A stretch of DNA of 64,000 bases from positions 27,906,005 to 27,970,004 of the forward strand of contig NC_053414.1 of NCBI RefSeq assembly GCF_016859285.1, in the 5' to 3' direction. The notes beneath the pieces were generated by a model that was not told the origin of the DNA, made no database searches, and worked only from the letters and a program-made list of their open reading frames with translations. This document shows positions 12,901 to 24,824 of this stretch, in pieces. The number at the start of each line of letters is the position of its first letter. Within the stretch, counting starts at the first letter, position 1. The stretch is from Xiphias gladius. Its lineage: Eukaryota; Chordata; Actinopteri; Istiophoriformes; Xiphiidae. The position numbers and the translations under genes are program-made.

Positions 12901-15900
12901 CAGAGCTTTATGCAGCCACCTCTACAGCAGGAGCAGCCTCACCCTCAGGGGCTGCAGGCACAGTCTCTGCCTCAGCGAGGGGAGCGGGAGGGACTTCATC
13001 TACTGCAGCCATACCAGTGCTCTCTGCCGCGGGGGCTTCTGCTGGAGTCTCCACCGTGGCGGCGACTTCCGCAGCGACAGGAGCAGCCTCGGGGACTGCC
13101 TCTACTGCTGCAGGTGGAGCAGCTTCTTCTGCCACTGCTGGCTCCGCTGGTGCCTCGGTAACGATCGCCTCAGAGGCTTCTTCAGCCGCGGCCTCGACGC
13201 CAGGATCGGCAACGGTCTCCGGTACCGCTTCTGCGGGAGCGGGGACAGACTCTGCGACGACCTCGGTGGCCGGCACTGCCTCCTCCTCCACCGGGGCGGG
13301 TTCAGCTGCAGGAGCTGCTGCCTCTGGTGCTGCCTCAGCTGAAGAAGCTGCAGATGAACATTTCGTGATAAGAAATCCATGAATGCAGCCACTTTTGACA
13401 GACCTATCCGTTACCTGTTATGTGCATAATGAAAAATTACAGCTAGTATAATGTACCTTAGATTTCAAGGCCTGTTTTGGCTCACTTCTATGGATAACTG
13501 AAAAAAGGTCTGGTCGTATTTGCTGCTACAGATACAGATGTGAGGGTAAATATTCTCTCTAAGGAGTTGATGTAATGAGACAAAACATGTCCGTAATGAG
13601 CTCTAGGTGACTCAGAGGTCAAACTGTTCTTCCAATCTCCTCAAATAAAATGTGGGAATATCAGGGCACTGGAAATCCTAAATCAAACTATGGCCTCCAG
13701 CTGCCTTCCACGACCCAGCTGGGCGATAAAAACTTTAGACTTTTAAAAAGAAAAAAGGGTCAGATTTTAACCATTTGACCTCAAATTCCTTTCAATAGGT
13801 AACATACGGTTGAAGGTCAAGAGATTAGGTCTTAAAAAGGTAAAGCAGCTGCTGTTGAAACTGCCAACATAACATGTGTAAAGAGAAGGATAATCCTTAA
13901 TCCTAACTTGTCAGAGGGACAGAAATATAACTGCTGAGCACACTGAAGCTGTTGGTTACTGGATGTTTGGTCTTAATAGCTAAAAGGAAATTCAATTTCT
14001 GTTTATACAGACAGAGATACTCCTTAAAAGACTTAATTAAATGACTGCAGTTACTACAGGGTGTACAAAAATGAGCGCTCGGGGGCTGAGGTTTGAAGCA
14101 TCAAATCTGAGCTAAAAGCGGAGCGACAGTACAGCTCTTCAGGTTCTCATCTTTGCTGAAAACGCGCCATTACTCAATATCCTCTGATAGCTCCTGATAA
14201 GTCATTATCTGCCAGCTAGTTTGACCAACTGAGTAAGAGCAAAATTTATAGTAAAAACAGTGAAACAAGAACCTGATAAGCAAAACAGTTTGTCTATGTG
14301 TCTTAGTGTCCATCCAATTCTTCTTGCTGTCCTGCTGGACACATGGCTCTGTGGCGCAACGGATAGCGCATTGGACTTCTAGTCAAGCACGGGAGGAGTG
14401 ATTCAAAGGTTGTGGGTTCGAGTCCCACCAGAGTCGTGCTTTTGAAATGACGACGCTGCCGTAAGAAAAACTAACACACCTATTAATAAACTAAAGCGAC
14501 GTGTGGTAGGATGAGAAGGATTTATCCAGGTTCCAATGTGGGAAGATTAATCTCATCCTTAAGATAAATGTAATAGTGTTAAGGTCTGTGTTAAAGCAAT
14601 AAGCAAATAAAAGTCAGGATGGAAAAGGAAAAGCATTTGCACAGCACTAAATGTTACTTGCTTAAGTAGCAATGGATATGATATTGATATTACCAGAGAC
14701 CGTAGTTCTTCAAATATATTTGTTGCAACACAGATGTGAGACGTAATACCCGTCTAAATTAAGATACTACAGGACAGTACGTGTCTAAAGATGTGACCAA
14801 GGTTTTGCGCTGACAGTAACAAGTATGACTGCAGCCTTGTGTCCACCAGTGAGCTTCAACTTTTGATGCTGTCTTTACTAAGCTTAAGCTTAACATCCAT
14901 TTAGACATTATGATGTCTTTACTCTTGTATGCAAATGGTGGATTACTTGTCAGTGCCCACATCAGAACATTAAAGTGGCTGTTTTGAAACAGGCAGCCAA
15001 ACAAATCCACCGGCCCCCTAAATGTGCAACTCAAGAACACTAAATTGTACTGTAATGACAGTCAGTGATGAGCACTCAGATTAATGTGTCAGGAAATATC
15101 ATCCTTGATCACAATCACTTTAATCGCCATCACTGTGTGCATCAAGGTGTTTCTGTGACTTTGTTTCCTAGAAACTTTTTTCTATACTATTACATAATAA
15201 GATAACTGGCCGACCAAAACAGTGCAACATCCAGCGCTGTAGGGAGCAGAGCTTTAAAATCTATTTGTGACCAAAAACAGCACTTGGAGGCAACATGTAC
15301 ACAAGTGATCCAGTGACAGTGGCTGCTTATCCCCATTACAGGCTAGTTAACTGCTCTGGGCGCAGAGCCATGATCTCTCCTGGCTCAAACTGGCTGAATA
15401 AGCAAATAATTTGCAGACAGAAATCAAAACAGACAGGCCAGATCAAGCCATTGAGTGTGATCATTCTACCATGTTTGACATTTGGGTGGTGAAGCCAGAA
15501 CCACCTCAGAAAAAAAACCCAAAAAAAAAAAAAAAAAAAAAAATCTTCTGCTCTCTCTTTTTCTATTTTGTCTCTCTCAGATGAAACTTTACTTCATTTG
15601 ACTTCTCTGAACCATTTCGGTTGAACCATTTGATTCTTCAATACTCAGTATATATACACCCACTACGTATATTAAAACAAAAATGTGACTGTGGATCATG
15701 TGTCACATTGAACTAATCTAGAAGCCAAAGACAGTTGCCCAATTAAAATCTGGCTGAGTTTTGAGGTTGCTGGATTCAGAAATATTAGAGATAAAGGATG
15801 GGGAAAAGTGAGTGCCATTTTTTCTGTATTAGTACTATCAATCTTTCATGAAATGTCTCAACAAAAGAGAAATATTCTTGTGTAGAGGTGATCAAACTGA

Positions 15901-18564
15901 AGTTTGATATTTTTAAGTCAGCTAACTTTGTCTAAGCAGAAAAAGATAGTCAGGCAATTTATGTAGCTTTTATGTTGATTTTTAGCCTTGCTGACAGTTC
16001 TAGGTCTGTCCACCCCTTTGATCCAGAATATCAAAATATCTCAGCGACAATCAGACGGGTTGCCATGATACTACATTTGGTCAAATAAATCAAGGTCTCC
16101 AGAGGGTGAATTGTAATCACTTTGGTGATCCCGTCGCTGTTCATCTAGTGCATCATCCGGTCAAAAATACCTGCCAAACTCATGTACTTTGTGTTTGTTG
16201 CTATTTAGCAAATGTTACTAAACTAAACTAAGATGGCCAGCATGGTTGACGTTATACCTGCTTCACATTAGCATGTTAGCATGCCGTGTTAGCATTTAGC
16301 TCACGGCCTCATTGTGCTCTCAGAGCTGCTAGCATGGCTGTAGACATTTAGTCTTGTATAATTCTAAATATTCTGTCTGTAATCTATTAATTTCACTGTA
16401 GACAGGATAGTCTGAAATTCCGATGAAGTAGTTTGTGCTTTTATTTATTTTGCGGATTTCTGTAGTATCATTTGGAAACGCAACCACACAATTCGAGGTT
16501 TCTTTCTACTGAAAGCCCATGCAGACAAACATTATGCTCAGGAGGTTGAGTGTGTGTGTGTGTGTGTATGCGCAACTGACCCTTTGCTGCAGAACCCATG
16601 TTGGCCAGTCTGTCCTCATAGCGCTCACTGTCACCACTGACTGTCTTGTAAGCCTGAGAGAAGGAGGGCAGATATGTGCTCATTACATTCCATCACACAC
16701 CAAATGATAACAGTGTAAAGTAGTGAGTGTGTTACAAAATGCCACCTAAGACTAACAGTTTGGCTATCATGAACCAGCACCACAGATACACACTTGGGAT
16801 TTGCCAAGAGCCTAACAGTAAACAGGGAACAGGTCTGTCCAGACAATGGCTGCATGTGGCAGAGTTTGTCTGAAAGCACAAAGAACTTTCTATGTGACTT
16901 TCAATGCCTGAGCTGTGGTGATGTCTGCTCCACACAGTGCAGTCTTTCCTGGGGCTACATGTTAACGGACTCCTAGCTTACAACAGTTACATTTTGATTC
17001 ACACATTGTATATTCTAGAATTATAAATGTAAATCTATAAACAAATGACAGTAGACTTGCAATATAAATGGAAGTAGCAGCAAGTATCCATTTTAGGTGC
17101 ATGATGTATCAACATTTTCATTTCAATTTGATTAAATGATCTAATTTTAATAATGGAAGCTAAAATACATAGAAAGGAATAACAAAGCCTCTTAACTTCC
17201 TTGCAGCATTACAATCTCATGTTTTTTGCTTTAATTTACTTGCCTGTAAAAAGGAGTGGACCAAGTGATAACATTTTGCATTAAAATACTTTAAAATAAA
17301 CAAGTAAACACTTACCCCTGATACTCATATTTGTGTAGAATATCACATAGAAAACATAGCAGGAGGACACAAGTGTAAAATATCAACACTTACAGGTCAT
17401 AGCTACAAATCTGACACTAGAATGGAGAGATTTTTGATGCTCACATAGACGACTGCGGCAGTAAGGCCTCCTCCACACAGAACAAAGTATGTCATGTTGG
17501 TGGAGCCACCAGGGACTCCAAAGGCCATGTGTCGCACTGGAACTGCTGAGAGACACAGGAGGGTAGAGTTATGGGGTTAAGGTGGCAGTCAACATGGAAG
17601 CTGACTGTTAGCAAAGAGATTTACATTTACTCATAAATACAATATTTCAAAACAGATTGTAAGTTTGCACTAGAATTTAGTTATTTCCACCTTCAAATAA
17701 TCCCTGATTGAACACAGGACATCTGCTTTGTGTGCCAATCAAAAAGAACCATAAAGAAACGCAATGATAAATTTGACAATTTACTAGAGTTTCAATTGGG
17801 AAACGTGGCACAAAGACCAAAGCATTCGGACAGTGTCAACATGTCTCCATCCCTTAATCCAGTTACACAATGCAGCTCTGGTCATTTGTAGCAGAGGAGA
17901 TGGAAAGATTTAGCAGCAGCCAAGCTAAACACAAAATCGTCCCGTAAATTAAATCCCCAGCAGCACACACAAACACCGTAACACTTCCTGCTTGAAGGAT
18001 GCTGGATTTAAATCAAAGCAAACAATCTCAAAATTATCTAGTGGACTTGAATTCATATGCACTAGTCCCTCAACACGTATGTCAAGGACTGACAGGGGAT
18101 CTGGTAAGGGCTTCTTAATAGGCTATTGTTGCTGTGGTGGATAGGGGACTGTGGCCGGCTGCAGCTTGTATGTACTTTGAAAAGATTTGCTGGTGTTTAG
18201 AGGATTGCCAGTGGTGCATGCAGAGGAGGCCATAAATAAATCCACCCTGCATCCCAAACACTGCCCTCAGCCTAATCTCGCCCTGCCTAGACTTCTCTTA
18301 CACAAAGACACACCAAAGAGTGTGAACATGAACAGTTACAGTACGTATGATATCTTTAGCATCATTTACAACCTCTATGTGTGCACATGCATGGGCTTTA
18401 CTCAGCGAGCGAGCTGAGTAGGCCATCTGAGGTGGTGAAAGAACACAATGTACAGCACAACCCCAGAACATTTAAGCTGGTTTCATCAGATGGAGATTTT
18501 TTTTAAATGACTGAAAACAGAGCAGTCCACTTTGACCCGAGCTGGAACGGTGATCATCTCATTG

Positions 18565-18601
<37 letters not shown>

Positions 18602-21291
18602 AAAAAACAAAAATTAATCAAAAAATAAATACATTTAAAAAATATATAATACAGAAGCTAGTCTTGCATGGGGGACCAAAGTTCACCCTCTTCTAGCCTG
18701 CACCTTTTTAAGACAGTCTTGCCTAGAAAAGATCCAATTATTGTTAGGCAACTTTTCCTTTCAATAAGATCTAGAAGAAACCTTAAATCTTTATTCTCAA
18801 AAGTTGAGTAACATGGAGGTAAAACCCATGGAAAATTTCAATTGTTAAAAGCAGCTAGAATTGATATTTTTATACTAAAACAAATGACAATGTGAGAACA
18901 ATCTGACAATCTGAAAGGGATCGCTCCTAGTGAGAAACCTTTAGAGAATTATCACCTGAAACTGCAGCTCCCCTCAGCTTTACGGAGCTTTACAGCGAGT
19001 TTCAGCTCCTTGTTTCGCTCTCCGACCCAGAACTTCACCGCCCTGGTTAACCGTCACCGCTCTCGCAGCGTCGCTTTCAGCTGCAGCAGGCATCTTTATT
19101 CAGCGAAAGAGGCTCTAAAAGCCCACTGTACTCTACCTGCTCAGCAGCAAACAGCCGACAGACGCAGTTAGAAACTACTGGATGGACATAGTGGAGCATC
19201 TGGCGGCTAAAGAGCCAGATATTTCCCTCATGGGTCCGGAGAGGCCACAAAGAGCGACTTAAATTCAAGAGGTGGCCAGAAACACGGAGAAAAATTGAAG
19301 CTAATGTTGCGCTGTAACCGATTTTTTGAAAGAAGCTAGAGCCAGCGGCCGGCTAGCTTAGCTTAGCATAAAGACTGAAACAGCTAGCCTAGCACGGTCA
19401 AATGGTTGTTATGCGCCTAACTTTTTCTTGGTCTGGAGCAGTGACTTCCTGGAGTCTCAGCGGTTTGCCTGGCAACTGCTCCCGGCCAAGAAACAGTGCA
19501 GCACATAACTCCCGCTAAAATCCCAGTGTGTTCTTTTTAAACTTCTACTTTTGTACTGATGAAACAAATGACAAAAAGGACACGTGCTAATTAGTGAGAT
19601 GCTAGTAGGCAGATTCTGTTAACTTTAGACAGCGCCAAATTCCAGTCTTTTTGCTAAGCTAAGCTAACAGTTGTTGGCTCAAGCTACTTTTATTAATGAA
19701 CTGCATTTTTAATGCAGTACCACTAAATTACAAGTGATACATTGATAAAATGATGGGAACAAAACAGGACGTTGTCCTGCCATGGCTGCTGAGCCAATGT
19801 CGCAGTAAGTCCTCTCTCTCCTCTTCCTCTAATACCTGTGACACAGCACCATCATGCAGGGACAAGGCCAAGTACAGGTTATTTATACAGGTAATCAGTT
19901 AATCCCTGCAGTGAGGTTCAAGCCTGTAAAAATGGACACGCATGTCAGGCAACAACAGACAAAGATGGCTCCTGTGGTAGCCGTGACACATGTGGACGTG
20001 CATGTCGGGTGAACGTGCACTCGCCTGCTACTGTCTCTCGGCTGCCATGTGCTCACTGAGAGAGTGAAAGAGGACAATATGCAGACCTGCAGGACAGCCA
20101 GGGCCAGACTGGTGCGGCCCTGCTGTATAATGGTGCTGCCTACAGGCTCTAATGTGCTCGGTGTTTGTGTGTTGTGTAATTGAAAGAAGTAGCTTAACAG
20201 CATCCACCTCTGCTCTCTTTCCTACACCTACTACACAAAAGCAGCCATCCTGGCCAACAGTAGTCTTTCCAGGTTATATTCAGAGATTTGCAGCGTCGGC
20301 CACAAGTTTTTAAAAACAGGAAATTAAAGCAGCAGTTTGCCCTCAGACTGAATTCCACATGCTCAGATCCCAAAGTAAAGGATGATGTGGGCATGAATGC
20401 GTGAAAAGAAAAAGCCTTCCTGAAAATACAAGCGATCAAGTCTCAAATCCTCCTCTGCCTACACGCAAACTCGCCAAAGTCAGGTTTAAAATGCAAATGT
20501 GACAGTTCCATGGATTTTTGCTTAGATTCACGTGTAATTAGTGTAAAGAGTTATTTGTAGTTCATTGTACAGATGATGTAAATGGAATTTTGAATAGGAT
20601 TCTCAAGCTTCTGTAGAGGACAGCTGATCTCCATGTGGTCCTGCTCGTTAAAAGAGTGCTGGGACAGAGTGTTACTCTGAGAGGGAACCCTGTGGAAACG
20701 GTCCTTTCTTTACAAATACCGGACTACGGGCTTGAGACTCGAGCACCCGAGTCGGACATCAAGTGCACTTCATGCAGCCTAGTTATTAAAACCTGAAATC
20801 ATCCTTTTGTGTGTGTGTGTGTGTGTGTGTTGCTCTTTCATAACCAGTGTGTGCAGAACTGTTTGTTCCCAAAGCAGGACACACCTCCTTGTTGTTAGAC
20901 TGACTGATGCTCTGCTGCAGCTCGACTCCGACAAGGAAAAACCTGCAACCGCTGAAAAGCGACGTTCACGCAGCTCCACGGAAACAAGAACAAATGTTAA
21001 GACCCTGACTGAATCACCGCCGCACAGGTTTTTCAAACTCCACCTGAGAGAGTTGAAAACTTCTGCGCGGACAGTCAATGGGAAAACTTTTCACTAAATT
21101 CCATTCATTTGAACCCAACTGCTGAAACGCAGGAGGCAGCACTTGGTTTCATTACTCCAATTAACTTCCCAGCCAGTCACGCAACAGTCAAAAAGTCTCT
21201 AATACCGACCTGACTCACCGTTTCTGGGTGCGGGTTTGAAAGCCCACCGTGCCAGCGGCCCGACTCTCTGCCATGCCCGTCTGCAGAACAT
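9063..21291 (-). CDS. mgarp: Mitochondria-localized glutamic acid-rich protein (MGARP)
   Basis: Exons 1-3 are 21219-21291 (ATG at 21289-21291), 17445-17545 and 16581-16653. All junctions are GT-AG and they encode 82 residues. The Arg/Trp-rich N-terminus (MFCRRAWQRVG) fits mitochondrial targeting. A segment GGSTNMTYFVLCGG leads into a hydrophobic span at about residues 43-60, followed by AYKTVSGD. This matches the family's GSSGSNMIYY membrane-span-YKTV block. After it come Glu/Ala/Pro/Val-rich exons at 12908-13347 and 9063-9988, both entered in phase 1. MGARP (HUMMR/OSAP) is known as a hypoxia- and steroid-responsive protein affecting mitochondrial transport and steroidogenesis. Human MGARP is about 240 residues; here, using only the first tail exon gives 228, using only the second gives 390, and longer joins are possible. 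Exons 1-3 and the family are secure; the 3' structure is not. Confidence 0.85.
9989..12907. other. mgarp intron between the two acidic exons
   Basis: AT-rich, with several A- or T-runs (for example 11881-11900 and 12183-12203). The only coding-like element I see is a short candidate exon near 10316-10373 with a perfect donor (AAG then GTAAGT) but a phase that does not fit well. If transcripts end in the exon at 12908, part of this is 3' UTR; the nearest canonical minus-strand AATAAA I see is far away, near 11684. Confidence 0.5.
12908..13347 (-). CDS. mgarp: mgarp proximal acidic exon (tail exon A)
   Basis: After the acceptor TCATCTGCAG the exon is entered in phase 1 and encodes Ala/Glu/Pro/Val-rich sequence (beginning ASSAEAAPEAAAP) ending at TAA 12908-12910, adding about 145 residues. 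A strong internal donor (GAGG then GTGAGG, exon end at 12943) lies 35 bases before the stop. Using it gives a 405-nt exon, exactly 135 codons, phase 1 on both sides, which joins in frame to the exon at 9988. The exon can therefore be read as a terminal exon or as a cassette; transcripts are needed to decide. Confidence 0.75.
14345..14436 (+). tRNA. tRNA-Arg (anticodon TCT), intron-containing
   Basis: The acceptor stem GGCTCTG pairs with CAGAGTC (14429-14435), followed by discriminator G at 14436. Box A-like TGGCGCAACGG and box B GGTTCGAGTCC are present. The anticodon arm is TTGGA, loop CTTCTAA with TCT at the centre, then TTCAA, once a 19-base intron (14382-14400), inserted one base 3' of the anticodon, is removed. 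The mature length is then 73 bases. Vertebrate tRNA-Arg-TCT genes characteristically carry an intron at this place. The gene reads AGA codons and should be transcribed by RNA polymerase III from its internal promoter. It lies antisense inside an mgarp intron. Confidence 0.96.
14440..14443 (+). terminator. RNA polymerase III terminator of tRNA-Arg
   Basis: A TTTT run four bases after the discriminator base of the tRNA, the minimal vertebrate Pol III stop. Confidence 0.75.
16000..16370 (+). repeat. Teleost dispersed repeat, copy 1
   Basis: It has the characteristic order 'GTCTGTCCACC...', 'CAAAATATCTCAGCGACAA', 'GACGGGTTGCCATGATA', 'CACTTTGGTGATCCC', then a run of TTAGCATG/GTTAGCA words and 'GAGCTGCTAGCATGGCTGTA'. 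I know this arrangement as a common interspersed sequence in percomorph introns. A second copy lies at 63109-63330. I do not assign it to a named transposon family. Confidence 0.7.
18564..18599 (+). repeat. Poly-A run
   Basis: About 36 consecutive A followed by more A-rich sequence. It could be the tail of an old retroposed element, but I see no clear element body or target-site duplication. Confidence 0.9.
19300..19690. repeat. Teleost dispersed repeat (GCTAGC/GCTAAGC-rich)
   Basis: Contains 'GGCTAGCTTAGCTTAGCATAAAGACTGAAACAGCTAGCCTAGC' in parts, and further on 'GCTAAGCTAAGCTAACAG' and 'TTGGCTCAAGCTAC'. I recognise these words from an interspersed element frequent in fish introns and UTRs. 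Its last words recur near 31040-31070 inside a naa15 intron. The boundaries are approximate. Confidence 0.55.
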
Positions 21292-21480
21292 CCTCGCTCG
21301 GTTATCGGTGGCAGGTCGACGAGTGAGTGTGTGCGTGTGTGTGTGTGCGCGTCTGTGCAACCCCCGAGCGTTTCCAGCAGGTTTTAAAGATGAACGAGGA
21401 GGAGCTCTCGCTCTCTGTCCAATGCTGGTTGCAAACAGGACCCCCCTCCCCCCGCCCCTTCAGAGAGAACTCAGCTCACC
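21292..21480 (-). promoter_or_regulatory. Putative mgarp promoter and 5' UTR
   Basis: Immediately upstream of the mgarp ATG, moderately GC- and CpG-rich, with a short imperfect GT tract at about 21325-21350 that includes GCGTG, the core of a hypoxia-response element. Mammalian MGARP is known to be hypoxia-inducible, but a core motif inside a GT repeat is weak evidence. Confidence 0.35.
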
Positions 21481-24400
21481 AACACGACATCTACAGGCGG
21501 TAAAGCAGAATAACAGCACCCATTGGAGGCCACAAAGATTTCCAACAGTATTCTGTGGAAATCTAAAGCTACTTAATTTACCTTGGGCGATTTTAACTTT
21601 ATCTATTTATGCATTCACTGTAAGATTTTCTAATGCTTGTGTTTGGACTCCTTTGAGGCAGAGATTTCGACCCGTTGACTAGAACACCTTTGCAGGTGTT
21701 AATATGCTGTATAATCCACTGGTCATTCATGGAAATCCCTCTTCGCAATGGGATGAAGTCGCGTTGACTCTGCTGTGACTGCGAGGAGGATCAGACCCCC
21801 CCCCGAGGTGGTTCCAAGTGGATTACCGTCCCATTTGGTTGCATGGAAAGAGACAGTGAACTGTGGTTGCATAATACACACTGTCCCAGGGTGCTATTGT
21901 GGGCCCGCACTCTGCACGGCTCTGACTGGCAGAGCCAAAGCCAAGACTGGATGGAGAGATGAGAGAGGAAAATGGATGGAAAGTTACTGTTTTCTGTATA
22001 GTTGAAGTGACTTCTAGAAAGACTGGTTAGTTGACAACAGCTGAGGCGAGATCCAGGAATGGGTACAACTGTACAAGAGTCTCTGTTGCCCTCCTGTGGT
22101 TAGGGAGGCATCAGGACACTAACAAGACTTGCACCAACAGATTACTCATGTACTGTATGAAACAAAACGCTTGGGTATATTTGTGAATTTAGCCAGGGAT
22201 TGTCTGTTTCTCTCTGCTGTTACTGTATTTGGTGAGCTTTTTTTTTGCATGTCCACACTTCTTGACGTAATTTTAAAGGAAGAAGACGTACATTTTTTCC
22301 TAAATTGCGGTCACAGGTGTCGGTTACACGATGATTGTAAATGCGAAAAAATCTGGTCTAACGATAGCCGCCATAAGCCAGTGGTCACACCAGACCATGT
22401 AAGGTTGTGCTGAGCAAAAAGTGCATTGTAACGCTCATGGATTTAACTTCCAGTTTGCTAGAGGAGGGGTGCGTTGCCTTTCTGCCAGCTTGTTACCCTG
22501 TAAGGGCACTCTGTTCAAAATCTGTGACCCCCCTCGAGCTCAAATGACACTGACGACAGCACTGTGATGCCACCGCGGGTTATCTTCTCTGACACAGGGC
22601 TCCTGCACAACAGCAAACCACACAACTGTGTTCACAGGCTGTGCATTACTCTCCAAGACCAGTAAATTGTTCTTGGTGTGTAAAATCTATGGAAAGCCCC
22701 TTTAAGTAGGTTTTTTTCTTTTTTCTTTCTGGAAATCGCATTCGTCACAGGGTGAATATATTGTCCAAACATAAACTTCGGAAACTCTGGAGCTGCTAAT
22801 TCCACTTTTTTTTCACTTATTTAGTACACTGTGTTTTATTAAATATTCTTGTTATGGCGAATTGGAGAAAAAAAAAAGGAACATTCGAAGAACATCCAAA
22901 GAAACTTTCTCTCCTCCTCCACTTATGGTCTCTCCCGAGTGTCGAGAGGGACGTCTACCATCGGGCTGGTGAATGTTGCACCAGTGTGACACTTGGACGG
23001 GCACAGTCACGGGCGCCCAGCCGCGCATACCGCTGCCGCGTCGCAGGGGCCGCGGCGGTCTAGACCGCGGAACAGAAGAGGCTCGGCCCTCACCATGTGA
23101 CGGCCTCTGAATCACCCATTAGACACGAAACCCCGACACATGTGATGCACTTTCCACCGCGCACGTCGCCCGTGCACAAGACCGGTGCGTGACTGCAGTG
23201 ATGCTCCGTCCGATTGGACGCACAGCGCTGTGGTGGGAAAACCGTCGACAGCAAGGATGAGGTGGCGCCGGACCTCAAAGCCGCCGCATTCAAGTCACCC
23301 GTAAACACGGGAGCATACAGTATCGTGAGTCGGGGAGAGTCTCCAATGGAGAATCCTGCACTAGGGGGAGTGTGCGTAAACCTATCCGGTCAATTTGGGA
23401 TTTGAGCCGACTAGCTAGCCCTGCACTTAGCCCTAATCTTGTGGGCTGTGGCGGCTGGTTGAGCAATATCATGGGTTCGAGTTGTGCATTGCGACATAAA
23501 TTGGAAAAAAAAACATTTCCGAAAGCACGTGGTCTCTCTCTGCATATTCAGTTTAACTTCTAAACATGTTACATCACAGAAACCACAGCTGCTGCAAGTG
23601 GTTTCATTTCACCCTGACGTTAAAGCCACAACGTTTTTTTTTGTTTGTTTTTTTTAATTTTTCCTTTTTTAGCATCGTTCGCAATATTCAGATGGCTCCA
23701 CCTGGGTTGAACTTGGGGGGACGCTACGCCGTGTTCATATTTTCTGGGATGGATGGATGGTAGGGGTGCAAAAGTCACGCCGTGTTCACGACTAGCAGGC
23801 GGTCGGGTCCCCGAGGTGTCTTGTGCGATTACAGACCTGACTGTGTGAGGATTGAAATCGAGCATAAAATACCAATAAATCCGGAGTAAATGACATTGAA
23901 TGAGGGTCTACGGCTGATTTGTTTGGGTTTCAGGCGCTTTCATATTGTGAAGTGCCAAGTTGGGATATAGCAGAGCTCACAGAGAAATCAGAGTTTTCCA
24001 GTTGAACCTGTGACTTGGAAGTTGAGGCGGAACTCAATTCACAAGTCACAAACTTGGATAACTCCCGATTTAACGTGAACGTGGCCTTAGCGTCGGGCTT
24101 TGTTGTCTGAAACTGTGTCTTACTGTGGCACTACCCCTGTGGAAGGCAAGACAGTCGAAGACACTTGCTGAATAAAGATGGGCTGCCCATGGGGAGTGGG
24201 TCAAAGTCAGACATTTTACATTGGCCATGCACAGTATTTTCAACCCCCTACATGACCAACTCTGTTGATACAACCATCCTGAGATGTCTGATGGGGGGTG
24301 GGGGGGGCAGTGTTTCAGTGCCGTGAGGAAACCCAGTGAAGGCGGACCAGGGCACACCACTATCGGTTGTAGCAAGTGGCACCATCATACTCCAACAAGT

Positions 24401-24558
24401 AAAGACTGAGAGAGATCTCACCCCAGGGACAGTAAGCCCAGCTACAGTCAGTTCCCAGTCAGACCACACACACGCTGAAAATAAACACCGTCACTGCACT
24501 GAAAGGTCATCAGGCTCAGAGCCTCCAACCAAGTCATATTTACATTCACATTGTTTTT
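21481..24558. other. Intergenic region between rab33b and mgarp
   Basis: I see no recognisable gene. The part around 22930-23330 is GC- and CpG-rich, but I found no splice-supported exon there. Other short open frames look random. There is a G-run near 24294-24307. Confidence 0.5.
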
Positions 24559-24564
24559 TTTATT
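24559..24564 (-). terminator. Candidate poly(A) signal of rab33b
   Basis: AATAAA on the minus strand about 260 bases past the rab33b stop codon, the first canonical signal downstream. Confidence 0.5.
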
Positions 24565-24824
24565 TTGCAACTATTGTAAACAATAAGATCACAAATGTAC
24601 ACAAAATTTCCAAGTGGGACGCCTCACATTTTTAGATGTCTTTCAAATGTTAAAGTTGTCTTTGGTCAAAAATGAACATTACCAAATATGTTCTCTCATG
24701 CACGCACGCACGCACACACCCACCCACCCACCCACCCACTCACACACTCACACTCATATGAAGAGCTAAAAAGTCCCATTCTTCAATCGGAAAAGGGCAA
24801 CAGTCTCGCCTCTCCCTCGTTCTC

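Larger units (their letters stand above)
13348..16580. other. mgarp intron with an antisense tRNA gene and a dispersed repeat
   Basis: Contains the plus-strand tRNA-Arg at 14345-14436, an A-run at 15521-15542 and a teleost interspersed repeat at about 16000-16370. I see no coding exon. Confidence 0.6.
17546..21218. other. mgarp intron 1
   Basis: Holds a 36-base poly-A run at 18564-18599, a dispersed repeat block around 19300-19690 and a (GT)n run at 20808-20831. No coding exon is recognised. Confidence 0.6.

Noticed and set aside
12812-13382. Plus-strand frames opposite mgarp tail exon A (176, 83 and 121 codons)
   Set aside because: Same cause: antisense reading of a GC-rich Ala/Glu exon.
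22930-23330. CpG-rich island between rab33b and mgarp as a gene
   Set aside because: No splice-supported exon or recognisable protein in any frame; kept only as intergenic CpG-rich DNA.
23440-23500. tRNA-like words (GGGTTCGAG) near 23473
   Set aside because: No matching acceptor stem or box A at the right distance.
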